A DNA stretch of 64,000 bases from Planctomycetota bacterium (GTDB taxonomy: Bacteria > Planctomycetota > UBA1135 > UBA2386). Position numbers and translations under genes: made by a program. Of the stretch, positions 16,116-23,932 are shown piece after piece (the stretch's first letter is position 1; each line of letters opens with the position of its first letter). The stretch covers positions 1 through 64,000 of the forward strand of contig JAEUHR010000028.1 of assembly GCA_016794425.1 (NCBI GenBank). Reading direction: 5' to 3'. Below the pieces are notes generated by a model. The model was not told where the DNA came from. It saw only the letters and a program-made list of their open reading frames with translations, and searched no databases.

Positions 16116-18005
16116 TCAGCCCGACTTCGTGCGTTCGTGCCGGCGGCGCACCAGCAGGTAGTCGAGGTACTTCAGCACGACCTCGGGCACGTGCACGCCG
16201 GCGCCTTCGTGCGCCTCGAACCAGTCGGCGATCGTCGCGCCGCGGGCCGCGAGTTCTTCGGCGATCCGCAGCAGCACGACCGGCGAACGGCGATGGCGCA
16301 CGCGCTGTTCGGTCCACGCCACCTGCGCCGGAAGGCTGGCGGCCGGCAGGTCGAGCCGCGCTTCGACCTCGCCGATCCGCATGCCGATCTGCTGCAGCGT
16401 CAGGTTCGCGGTCTCGGTGAAGCGCGTCGCCGCCGGCACCGCCGGCACGTAGACCAGCGGCTGCTTGCGGCGCACGCGGCGGCGGCGGCGCAGCTGCTGC
16501 TGCAGCGGGTCGCGGAAGCGCGGCTGGCGGAAGTGCGGCGTCAGGTAGCACTGCACCGGCAGCTGGTCGGCGATCAGCATCGTCACCGGTCGGTCGAGCA
16601 CCGGGTGCCGGCGCGGCCGCGCGATCTCCTCGGGCAGGAACACGCGGCGCACCAGCCACTGCGGCTGGCCGTCGGCCGGCGGCAGTTGGACGGCCATCGT
16701 GCCGGTCGCGCGGCTCGCGAACTCGGCGTCGTCGTGTTCGCAGTTCGGGAAGAAGACTTTGCTGCAGAAGCCCGCCAGCACCGCGCCGGCGTCGCCGCCG
16801 TACAGCGCGTGGATCTGGCTCAGGCTCTGCACCGCCGCGGTGATCGACACGCGGCGCGAGCGCAGCGTGTTCAGCAGCACCGGGAAGCGCGGGATCGCGC
16901 CGATCGCCGAACCGAACTCGTCGATCACCAGCGACACCGGCAGCGGCAGCCGCGCGTCGGGCCGTTGGTCCGTGATCGCGATCGCCTGTTCGAGGATGCG
17001 CAGCACCAGCAGGTTGAAGATCGGCCGCAGCCGATCGATCCGCGACTCGCTCATCTCGACGACCAGCACGGTCGGGCGGCGGAACAGGTCGCCGAGGTCC
17101 AGCTCGTCGGCCGACAGCACGGCGCACAGGTCGAGGTCGAACAGCGACAACAGCCGCATGCCGGTGTCCTGCAGGCAGGTCTCGGCATTCTGGCTGTTGC
17201 TCTCGAGGAACGCGGCGAACTTGTGCACGCCGTGGCCGTGCAGCCACGCCAGCAGCTGCGGCCGCGGCAGGTTGACGACCTCGAGCACGCGCGGCAGCGT
17301 CCGGGTCTCGCTCGGGTCCGCGGCGAGACCGAGCAGAACGTCGGCCACCAGTTCGGTCGAGATGTTGCGCCAGAACGGGCTCTCGGCCGTGGTGCGGTTC
17401 TCGCTGGCGTGCACCAGCGACGCGGCGATCGCCAGCGCTTCGGTGCGCGACAGCGCGTCCGGCAGCGGGTTCCAGCCGATGCTGCCCTTCGGATCGGTCA
17501 GGTTCAGCCGCAGCACGCGGCGCGCCGGTCGGCCGGCGGCGACCGCGAGGTCGCGCAGCAGGCCGAACTGGTCGCCCTTCGGATCGAACACCACCAGCGA
17601 GCGGCCGGTGTCCGCCAGCAGGCTCGCGCACAGCGGCAGGATGCCCTGGCTGGTCTTGCCGACGCCCGGTGGACCGACCCAGAGGCAGTGCCGGTTCAGC
17701 AGTTCCTCGGGCAGCACGAGCTGCGCCGGCCCGTGCAGGCGGTTGCAGCCCGCGGCTGCGTCCTCGACGACCGCGTAGACGTGCGGCAGCAGCGTCGAGT
17801 GCGGCAGCCGTTCGCGCGGGCCGGGCGCGAGCGCGTCGCGGCGCAGCAGGTCGGTGAGGTCCTCGGCCTGCGCGCGCCGCGACCCGCCGAACCACGGCGA
17901 GTCCAGGCGCGGCACGTACGGCGGCAGGTGGCGCGGGTCGGCGAGGAACGCGGGATCGAAGTCCCAGCCGTCCGGGAACGTCGGGTCGGGTGGCTGCTGG
18001 CACAT
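16116..18005 (-). CDS. TraG/VirD4-like (type IV coupling protein family) ATPase lacking membrane helices
   Basis: The 629-residue protein has Walker A GPPGVGKT at residues 111-118 and Walker B VSLVIDEFGS near 355, followed by RRVSITAAVQSLSQIHALYG, the pattern of the TraG/TraD/VirD4 coupling-ATPase C-terminal region. Family members pump DNA or proteins into a type IV channel and normally begin with transmembrane helices; here residues 1-100 are Pro- and charge-rich with none. No relaxase, VirB4 or other conjugation gene is present in the window. The C-terminus ends in a basic segment (RRRRRVRRKQ near residue 510). It may be a stand-alone translocation or DNA-processing ATPase; substrate unknown. 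The ATG at 18005 is the first that precedes the conserved region without a random-looking extension. Confidence 0.78.
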   Translation of the reverse strand: MCQQPPDPTFPDGWDFDPAFLADPRHLPPYVPRLDSPWFGGSRRAQAEDLTDLLRRDALAPGPRERLPHSTLLPHVYAVVEDAAAGCNRLHGPAQLVLPEELLNRHCLWVGPPGVGKTSQGILPLCASLLADTGRSLVVFDPKGDQFGLLRDLAVAAGRPARRVLRLNLTDPKGSIGWNPLPDALSRTEALAIAASLVHASENRTTAESPFWRNISTELVADVLLGLAADPSETRTLPRVLEVVNLPRPQLLAWLHGHGVHKFAAFLESNSQNAETCLQDTGMRLLSLFDLDLCAVLSADELDLGDLFRRPTVLVVEMSESRIDRLRPIFNLLVLRILEQAIAITDQRPDARLPLPVSLVIDEFGSAIGAIPRFPVLLNTLRSRRVSITAAVQSLSQIHALYGGDAGAVLAGFCSKVFFPNCEHDDAEFASRATGTMAVQLPPADGQPQWLVRRVFLPEEIARPRRHPVLDRPVTMLIADQLPVQCYLTPHFRQPRFRDPLQQQLRRRRRVRRKQPLVYVPAVPAATRFTETANLTLQQIGMRIGEVEARLDLPAASLPAQVAWTEQRVRHRRSPVVLLRIAEELAARGATIADWFEAHEGAGVHVPEVVLKYLDYLLVRRRHERTKSG

Positions 18006-18354
18006 GGACGCACGAGGGGTGGGCGGTGGTGGAGCCCTCGCCGTCGGTACGCACCTCGGGCCCGAACCGACGCGGCGCGACCGCGGCAGGGGAGAGCGTG
18101 GCGAGACGAGCGAGGCCCGCGCGCGCGGCGATCGCGACGACGCGGGTCTCCTCCCGTAGCGAGAACCGGCGTGGCCGCAAGGGGGGTGCGCGCCGCGCAT
18201 CGCCGCCGCATCGCCGCAAGTGTGCGTCGCGCGACGGACTGCGCGCGGATCTGTGCCGCGCACCGCGGCATGCGCGCGCGTGTGCAGAACGTTCGCAGCG
18301 AGTTGCGATCGCCGGTGGCCCGCGCGGTTTTTTTCTCGCGGGCCGGGCGCCCGC
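18006..18354. other. 349-base gap without a gene
   Basis: No supportable coding frame. Open frames here have random-looking Arg/Pro/Ala composition. The only structure I see is the inverted repeat at 18317-18344. The gap must hold the promoter of the TraG-like gene and the 3' end of the serine hydrolase transcript. Confidence 0.5.
18317..18344. terminator. Inverted repeat with T-rich loop
   Basis: GGCCCGCG and CGCGGGCC pair perfectly around a 12-base loop containing seven T. It starts 11 bases beyond the stop of the minus-strand serine hydrolase gene. The T-run is in the loop rather than after the stem, so it is not a classical intrinsic terminator, but it is well placed as a 3' hairpin. Confidence 0.35.
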
Positions 18355-20769
18355 TCACTGCCAGCCGCCGAGCGTCAGCTGCCACGCGCGCGTCGTCACG
18401 AGGCCGAACGGGTTCGCGTTCGGTTCGAGCACGGCGCCCTGCGTGAACAGCTGCAGGCCCACGGCGTCGGCGCCGCTCGGCGCGAGCCACGGCATCGCCG
18501 CGGTGCCGGTGGCGTCGGTCCCGGCTGCCAGCAGCAGCAGCGGGTCGGTGTGCAGCCAGCACGCCATCGCGCCGAACGCGAACAGCGGCACGTTGACCTG
18601 CTGCAGGCCGATCGCGGTGATCGCGACGCGGTTCGGCAGCGAGTTGCCGACGCGGAAGTCGAGCGGTTCGCCGACCTCGAGCGTGCCGCCGACCGTGAAC
18701 GTCGGCAGGCCGACCGGGCCGGGGCAGGCCTGGCCGTAGAGGCTCTTGCTGCCGGCCTGGTGCACGAACGGCGGGATGCTGACGGACGGGAACAGATCGT
18801 GCCCGGGCCACAGGCTGATCGTGTTGGCGATGTCGCTGAGTTGCTCGCCGTGGGTGCTGCCCGACAGGTTGGTGCGGTCGCCGTTGGTCAGGAACACGAA
18901 CGACAGGCCGTCGGCGCGCCGCGCGACGAACGAGGTCGCTCCGTAGAGCCGGCCGTTGTGGTGGTACATCTCCACCGTGCCGCCGAAGCCGTCGGCGACC
19001 TCGGCGCGGAACCAGCCGCGCATCACGGTGTTGTAGCCCGGCGCGACGGTCCACATCGCCGTCGTCTGCTCGTCATCGAGCAGCGGGTTGCTGGCGCCGA
19101 GGTCGAACGCGGCCAGGATCTTCGCGTAGTCCGGCGCCGACATGACCCAGCCGCCGTGCGCGTCCATGTTTTCCTTGTTCAGCGCGCCGTATTGCCCTGC
19201 CACCCACGGCTGCGCGTCGTCGAGCACGCTGCGCGACAGCATCGGCGTCCACGGGTGGTAGAACACCTCGCCGGGCCACAGCCCCGCCTTCGTCGAGCGC
19301 GCCAGGCGCGGCCGCACGAGTCCGAGCGGCTGGAACACGTCGCGCACGACGATCTGCTCGTACGACAGACCGGGGTTGCGCAGCTCGAGCACGCGGCCGA
19401 GCACCGAGAAGCCGAAGTTGCTGTACTGCGAGTCCGTGTTGGGCGTGAAGTCGAGCGACTGCGTCTGCAGCATGTACTGGCGGATCAGGCCCTTGCCGAT
19501 CGGCAGCGACTGGCCGAACGCCGCGGCGATCGTCGCGTCGAGACCGACCATCGGGTCCGGCGAAACGTTGCGGTCCCAGCCCCCCTGGTGCGTCATCAGC
19601 GACTGCAGCGTGATCTGCGGCAACCGCGGATCGAGCGTCGGACCGGCGTAGAAGTCGAGCATCGGGTCCGCCGGCGCGAGGTTCTTGGTCGCATTGCCGA
19701 AGTGCTGGTGCAGCGCGATGCTGGTGATCGGCTTCGTGCACGACGCGACCTCGAACAGGCTCTGCGGCAGCGTGATCGGATAGCCGGGCCGCGCGCGCGT
19801 GTAGCCGCGCGCGTAGACCAGCCGGCCGTCGCGCACGATCGCCAGCGACGCGGCGCGGGTCTGGTTCTGCGCCATCCAGTTCTGCACCCAGGTGTCGAAC
19901 GGCGCGAACTGCGGCACCGCTACGCCGGTCTTCGTGAACACCGTCGCCGCCGGCAGGTCGCTCGGCGCGAACACGGCGGCGAAGCGCCGGCCGGCGCCGC
20001 TGCCGGAGCCGTGCACCGAGATCGGGTAGCGGCCCTGCAGCCAGTACTGGTCGGCGAACGCCTGGTACTCGGCCGACGTCAGGTCGTGGTGGGCGACCCA
20101 GTCACCGACGTCGTCGCTGCGCCACAGCGAGACGAAGCGGTCGGCGTCGTTGCATGCGACCAGCGCCGGCCGCGCGTGGCCGGCGGCCAGCGCGTCGAAG
20201 TGTTCCTGGAAGCCATCGACGCCGACGCTCACCACCTCGGTCTGGCCGGTGCCGACCGGCCCGAACGCGGCGACGTAGCGCGGGTCGTTCGCGGTGCCGT
20301 AGACGTCGACGGTCGTGACGTCGAGGCCCTGGTCCTGCGCCAGCGTGCGCTCGTCCCAGAACTGCTGCTGCGTCAGCCCGTGGCTCCACCAGCCGGGCGC
20401 GTTGGTCAGCTCGAACGTGCCGGCGAACAGCGGGTTGGCGGCGGTGCCGAGCGCGGTCAGCAGCTTCGGCCGGTAGCCGAGCGGCTCCCAGGTGTCGGAG
20501 AACGTCTGGTACTCGGCGGCCGTGTAGCCGTGGAAGCCGATCGTGTGCGGTCCCCCGCGCTGCACCCAGACCGCGGCGTACTGGGGGCTCGCCGCGGTGC
20601 CGTAGACCGACAGCGCGATCGGCCGGTAGCCGAGACCGGCCAGCAGGTTCCATTGCGCCTGATGGCCGTTGCCATCGACGTCGTGGTAGGCCTCGACCTG
20701 GGCCGGGGCGGGGACGGAGAGCGCCGCGAACAGGGCGGCGGCGACGGGAAGGGAGCGGAGCGGGTTCAT
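18355..20769 (-). CDS. Secreted serine hydrolase (beta-lactamase fold) with polyglycine-hydrolase-like repeats and C-terminal shared module
   Basis: The 804-residue protein has a signal peptide (ALFAALSVPAPAQ). Residues 25-290 hold four to five repeats of about 50 residues with the recurring pattern GYRPIALSVYGTAASPQYAAV, like the bacterial tandem repeat found before the catalytic domain of polyglycine hydrolases. The beta-lactamase/transpeptidase domain follows with SxxK (SCTK, about residue 342), YSN near 448 and HGG near 540. The final 125 residues carry the module also present at 2769-4265 and 25702-26814 (ACWLHTDPLLLLAAG, GLQLFTQGAVL). A secreted peptidase, esterase or D-Ala-D-Ala-type enzyme is expected; the real substrate cannot be read from sequence. 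Confidence 0.82.
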   Translation of the reverse strand: MNPLRSLPVAAALFAALSVPAPAQVEAYHDVDGNGHQAQWNLLAGLGYRPIALSVYGTAASPQYAAVWVQRGGPHTIGFHGYTAAEYQTFSDTWEPLGYRPKLLTALGTAANPLFAGTFELTNAPGWWSHGLTQQQFWDERTLAQDQGLDVTTVDVYGTANDPRYVAAFGPVGTGQTEVVSVGVDGFQEHFDALAAGHARPALVACNDADRFVSLWRSDDVGDWVAHHDLTSAEYQAFADQYWLQGRYPISVHGSGSGAGRRFAAVFAPSDLPAATVFTKTGVAVPQFAPFDTWVQNWMAQNQTRAASLAIVRDGRLVYARGYTRARPGYPITLPQSLFEVASCTKPITSIALHQHFGNATKNLAPADPMLDFYAGPTLDPRLPQITLQSLMTHQGGWDRNVSPDPMVGLDATIAAAFGQSLPIGKGLIRQYMLQTQSLDFTPNTDSQYSNFGFSVLGRVLELRNPGLSYEQIVVRDVFQPLGLVRPRLARSTKAGLWPGEVFYHPWTPMLSRSVLDDAQPWVAGQYGALNKENMDAHGGWVMSAPDYAKILAAFDLGASNPLLDDEQTTAMWTVAPGYNTVMRGWFRAEVADGFGGTVEMYHHNGRLYGATSFVARRADGLSFVFLTNGDRTNLSGSTHGEQLSDIANTISLWPGHDLFPSVSIPPFVHQAGSKSLYGQACPGPVGLPTFTVGGTLEVGEPLDFRVGNSLPNRVAITAIGLQQVNVPLFAFGAMACWLHTDPLLLLAAGTDATGTAAMPWLAPSGADAVGLQLFTQGAVLEPNANPFGLVTTRAWQLTLGGWQ

Positions 20770-20839
20770 GGGCGGGTTCGGTTGGTCCCCGCGACAGCGG
20801 CGAGCGCCGTCCGAACCCCAGGCCGAATCCCGCGGACTT

Positions 20840-21910
20840 TCAGTGGCCGTCGCCGGCGGCCGGCGGCGTGCCTTCGGCGGGCGGCGCCGGCGTCGGCTCG
20901 GCCCCGGCTTCGGGCTCCGGCTCGTCGTCTTCCGCCATCGGATCCTGCACGGTCGGCTTCAGGCTCTGCACGTAGGCGTGGAACTCCTTGTCCATCACCT
21001 TCAGGTCCAGCCCCTTGAACGCCTTCTCGGTCACCACGCGCCAGTTCGAGTCGTCCTTGATCAGGCGCACGTAGTTCGGGATGACCTTCGCGTACTTGCC
21101 GTTCTCGGCGTGCAGCAGGAACTGGCAGAACGCCCAGCCCTGTGCGTAGCAGACGTCGGGGTTGCTGTAGTAGTCGCCCTGCAGCATCGTCACGAACCGC
21201 TCGAGCGGCACCATCAGGCCCTGTCGCTGTGCGACCTGCAGCACCCAGAGCCGGCCGTCGTTGGGCAGGCCCAGCGTCGCCGACGGCTTCTTGCCCTTGG
21301 CGTCGCGCTTGGGCGCGGCGGCGTAGAAGTAGTCGCCCATGCCCTCGTCGATCCACGACGGCAGGTCGACCTTCGAGCCGACGTACCAGTCGAAGTACTG
21401 GTGCCAGCCCTCGTGCGCGGCGGTGCCGAGCAGGTCCATCGTCAGCATGTCGAGGAACCGCGAACGGCGGCGTTTGAGGCGGTCGAGCGGCGTCTCCGGG
21501 CCCGTGGTCGGACCGTCGGCCTTCACCTCGTCGCTCCACTTGCCGGTGTCGTAGCAGACCATCTCGCGCTCGGTCCAGCTGAAGTAGGCGGCGGCGCCCT
21601 GCGGACCGCCGTAGGCGTGGTAGCTCGCCTCGTCCTGGAACAGCTTGATCGTCTGCAGCTTCGCGCCGGCCTTGTCCGGCTTGAACATCGACCGGTAGAC
21701 GGCGTTCATGATCTCCATGTGCGCGCCGAGCCGCTTGGCCTTGTCGATGCCGCACTGCGACTGCACGTGGTAGTTCTTGGTGTTGTGCACGACCCAGCCG
21801 GGCGGGATCTTGCCGGCGGTCTGCCAGGGCCCGGCCTTGAGTTCGCCCTGCGCGGGCAGCGCCATGGCGAGGCAGAACGACAGCAGCGGCAGCAGGGCTC
21901 GGATGCGCAC
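20840..21910 (-). CDS. Secreted DUF1570-type zinc metallopeptidase
   Basis: The 356-residue product begins with a signal peptide (LLPLLSFCLAMALPAQ). It contains the zincin motif HEGWH near residue 167 with a following WIDEGMGDYF, where the Glu is a plausible third zinc ligand, as in DUF1570 proteins. KNYHVQSQCGIDKAKRLGAH and LFQDEASYHAYGG are typical of the N-terminal half. The tail is Pro/Glu-rich low complexity (about residues 320-356). The GTG start at 21910 is decided by AAGGAG four bases upstream on the minus strand and by the signal peptide. Peptidase activity is inferred from the motif. Confidence 0.82.
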   Translation of the reverse strand: MRIRALLPLLSFCLAMALPAQGELKAGPWQTAGKIPPGWVVHNTKNYHVQSQCGIDKAKRLGAHMEIMNAVYRSMFKPDKAGAKLQTIKLFQDEASYHAYGGPQGAAAYFSWTEREMVCYDTGKWSDEVKADGPTTGPETPLDRLKRRRSRFLDMLTMDLLGTAAHEGWHQYFDWYVGSKVDLPSWIDEGMGDYFYAAAPKRDAKGKKPSATLGLPNDGRLWVLQVAQRQGLMVPLERFVTMLQGDYYSNPDVCYAQGWAFCQFLLHAENGKYAKVIPNYVRLIKDDSNWRVVTEKAFKGLDLKVMDKEFHAYVQSLKPTVQDPMAEDDEPEPEAGAEPTPAPPAEGTPPAAGDGH

Positions 21911-22058
21911 GGGGCTCCTTCGGCGGGGTGGTCGATGCTCGACGCGCCAAACGTGACCACGGCGCGGCTGCCGCGGCAAGGGGCTCGCTGCCCGGGCCGG
22001 GTGCGTTGCCCGGGAAGCGCTGTAACCGCCGCGGCGGCGCGCGCATGATGCGGCGGCG

Positions 22059-23198
22059 GTGCCGTCCTCGCCCTCGCCCCTGCTCGACCACGCCGAGTTC
22101 CGCGCCACGCGCACGTTCGCGGCGCTGGACGGCATCCGCGCGCTGTCGGTGCTGGCGGTGGTGCTCTACCACTTCGAGCCGCTGCCGTGGGCGCCGCTGC
22201 GCACGCTGCAGCACGCGGGCTTCTTCGGCGTCGACGTGTTCTTCGTGCTCAGCGGCTTCCTGATCACGACGCTGCTGCTGCGCGAGCCGCCGCGGCCGGT
22301 CGGCACCGCGTTGTGGCACTTCTACGCGCGCCGCACGCTGCGCATCTTCCCGCTGTTCTACGTCGCCTGCGCGCTCTACGCCGGCGCCGCGTGGCTGCGC
22401 GGCGGCGAGCCGTGGTTGCACTACCGCGACTACCTGCTGCCGCTCCTGTTCTACTGGTCCGACGTGCGGCTGGCGCTGCAGCCGGAGCCGTTCCCGTGGT
22501 TCGGCCACGCGTGGTCGCTCGCGGTCGAGGAGAAGTTCTACCTGCTGTGGCCGTTCGTGGCGCTGGCGTGGCGGCGCGCGCACGGCCGCGCGTTCGCGCT
22601 GGCGACGATCGCTGCGGTGACGGTCTGGCGCGCATGGCTCGCACTCGGCCAGGACGACTCGCACGCGCTGCGGGCGCGGCTCTGGTACGCGTTCGACCTG
22701 CGCATCGACACGCTGATGTGGGGCTGTGTGCTGGCCTACGCGCTGCACGACGAACGCCGCTACGAACGGCTGGTCGGCTGGCTGCGGCGGCCGTGGCTGC
22801 CGGTGCTGGCGCTGGCCCTGGCGATCGCGCTGGCCGTCGACACCGTGCTGCACGCGAACACCGGGCTGCGCCTGTGTGTGCGCTACACGCTGGCGCCGCC
22901 GCTGTTGGCCCTCGCGCTGGCCGCTGCCGTCGTGGCGCCCGGCACCGCGGCGCTGCGCTGGCTGCAGTGGCGGCCCTTGGCGTGGGTCGGCGCGATCTCG
23001 TACGGCGTCTACGTGCTGCACCCGCTCGCCGGCTTCGCCGTGAACGCCGCCGCGCGCCGGCTGTTCGCCGACACCGAGGCGACGCTGCCGCTGCTGCTGC
23101 GGTTGGTCGCCTACGTGGCGCTGGCGATGGCGATCAGCGGCGCGTCGTTCCGCTGGTTCGAGGCGCCGCTGCTGCGGCTCAAGGCGCGGTTCCGCTGA
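22059..23198 (+). CDS. Membrane acyltransferase (acyltransferase 3 family)
   Basis: This 379-residue polytopic protein belongs to the acyltransferase-3 (OafA/NodX-like) family that O-acylates surface glycans. The N-terminal RTFAALDGIRALSVLAVVLYH carries the family His, followed by GFFGVDVFFVLSGFLIT and YARRTLRIFPLFY, then WSLAVEEKFYLLWP, all characteristic. About ten transmembrane segments are visible. The start is GTG at 22059, with CATGAT 9 bases upstream as a possible -10. The 3' end overlaps the convergent DinB-like gene by 20 bases. Acceptor and acyl donor are unknown. Confidence 0.9.
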   Translation: MPSSPSPLLDHAEFRATRTFAALDGIRALSVLAVVLYHFEPLPWAPLRTLQHAGFFGVDVFFVLSGFLITTLLLREPPRPVGTALWHFYARRTLRIFPLFYVACALYAGAAWLRGGEPWLHYRDYLLPLLFYWSDVRLALQPEPFPWFGHAWSLAVEEKFYLLWPFVALAWRRAHGRAFALATIAAVTVWRAWLALGQDDSHALRARLWYAFDLRIDTLMWGCVLAYALHDERRYERLVGWLRRPWLPVLALALAIALAVDTVLHANTGLRLCVRYTLAPPLLALALAAAVVAPGTAALRWLQWRPLAWVGAISYGVYVLHPLAGFAVNAAARRLFADTEATLPLLLRLVAYVALAMAISGASFRWFEAPLLRLKARFR

Positions 23199-23727
23199 CG
23201 CCGGCATCGCGCACGACGCGCAGGTAGGCCCGCCACGGGCCGACGGCCTCGCGGCAGCGATGCGCCATCGCGCGGGCGATCTGCACCACGTGCGTCAGGT
23301 CGTGCGCGAGCCAGGTCGCGAGGTGCTGGCCCAGCGTGACGACACCGAACTCCGGATGCCGGCCGCGCCGCTCGAGGTCGGCCGCGGTGAGCCGCAGCGC
23401 CGCGAGGTCGGCCAGGCTCTCGGCGCGGCAGGCCGCGAACTCGTCGAGCAGCTGGTCGACCGTGCGGTGCGGCCGGCGCTGCTGCGCGAAGCGGTCGAAC
23501 GGCGCGAACGGCACCGCGGTGCCGTGCTGCAGCAGGTGCCGGGCGCGCGGGATCCAGTCGTGCCGTTCGCCTTCGATCAGGTGGCCGAGCACCTCGAGCG
23601 CATGCCAGGTGCCCGGCCCCTCGTCGGCGGTCAGCCAGGCGGCCGGCAGCGGCCGCAGCCAGGCGTCGAGCAGGGCAGGGGTGCGAGCCAGCAGCGCCGG
23701 GCCGTCGTCCAGAGGATAGGTGTGCAT
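23179..23727 (-). CDS. DinB-like (DinB_2) metal-binding protein
   Basis: The 182-residue protein is a four-helix DinB_2 superfamily member. The three His expected to bind a divalent metal are in ALEVLGHLIEGERHDW (near residue 47) and in LATWLAHDLTHVVQI (near residue 145). GTWHALEVLGHL is the usual signature. Family members include thiol-dependent enzymes such as bacillithiol or mycothiol S-transferases, but substrate cannot be assigned. It overlaps the acyltransferase gene tail-to-tail by 20 bases. The inverted-repeat element at 23775-23884 lies just upstream of its start. Confidence 0.85.
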   Translation of the reverse strand: MHTYPLDDGPALLARTPALLDAWLRPLPAAWLTADEGPGTWHALEVLGHLIEGERHDWIPRARHLLQHGTAVPFAPFDRFAQQRRPHRTVDQLLDEFAACRAESLADLAALRLTAADLERRGRHPEFGVVTLGQHLATWLAHDLTHVVQIARAMAHRCREAVGPWRAYLRVVRDAGVSGTAP

Positions 23728-23774
23728 AGGGGGGGAACGGCTGGTCGGGATCCGGGCTACCGTAGCCGCTACCA

Positions 23775-23884
23775 ACTGGTGCTTTGCGTGGAACGGCACC
23801 GGGAACCGCCGCGGCACGGCTGCCGCCGGCCACTGCCGGGTGCCGTCGCACTGCCGCCGCCCCCGTGCCACGCAAAGCACCAGT
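23775..23884. repeat. Dispersed inverted-repeat element, copy A
   Basis: A perfect 17-bp inverted repeat (ACTGGTGCTTTGCGTGG at 23775-23791, its complement at 23868-23884) encloses a 76-base GC-rich core. Inside, ACGGCACC (23793-23800) pairs with GGTGCCGT (23839-23846), so the transcript would fold into a branched structure. It lies between divergent genes. Related arms occur at 45405, 48161, 52525 and 59060. Similar in form to REP/BIME or MITE-like elements; no transposase is present. Confidence 0.75.
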
Positions 23885-23932
23885 CCAGCGCCCGGGTGGC
23901 ACCGTTCTGCCCGTCCTGGCGCCGAAGCCACC

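Noticed and set aside
18006-18354. N-terminal extension of the TraG-like protein
   Set aside because: The frame continues upstream, but the extra residues are low-complexity Arg/Pro without a TM helix or start context.
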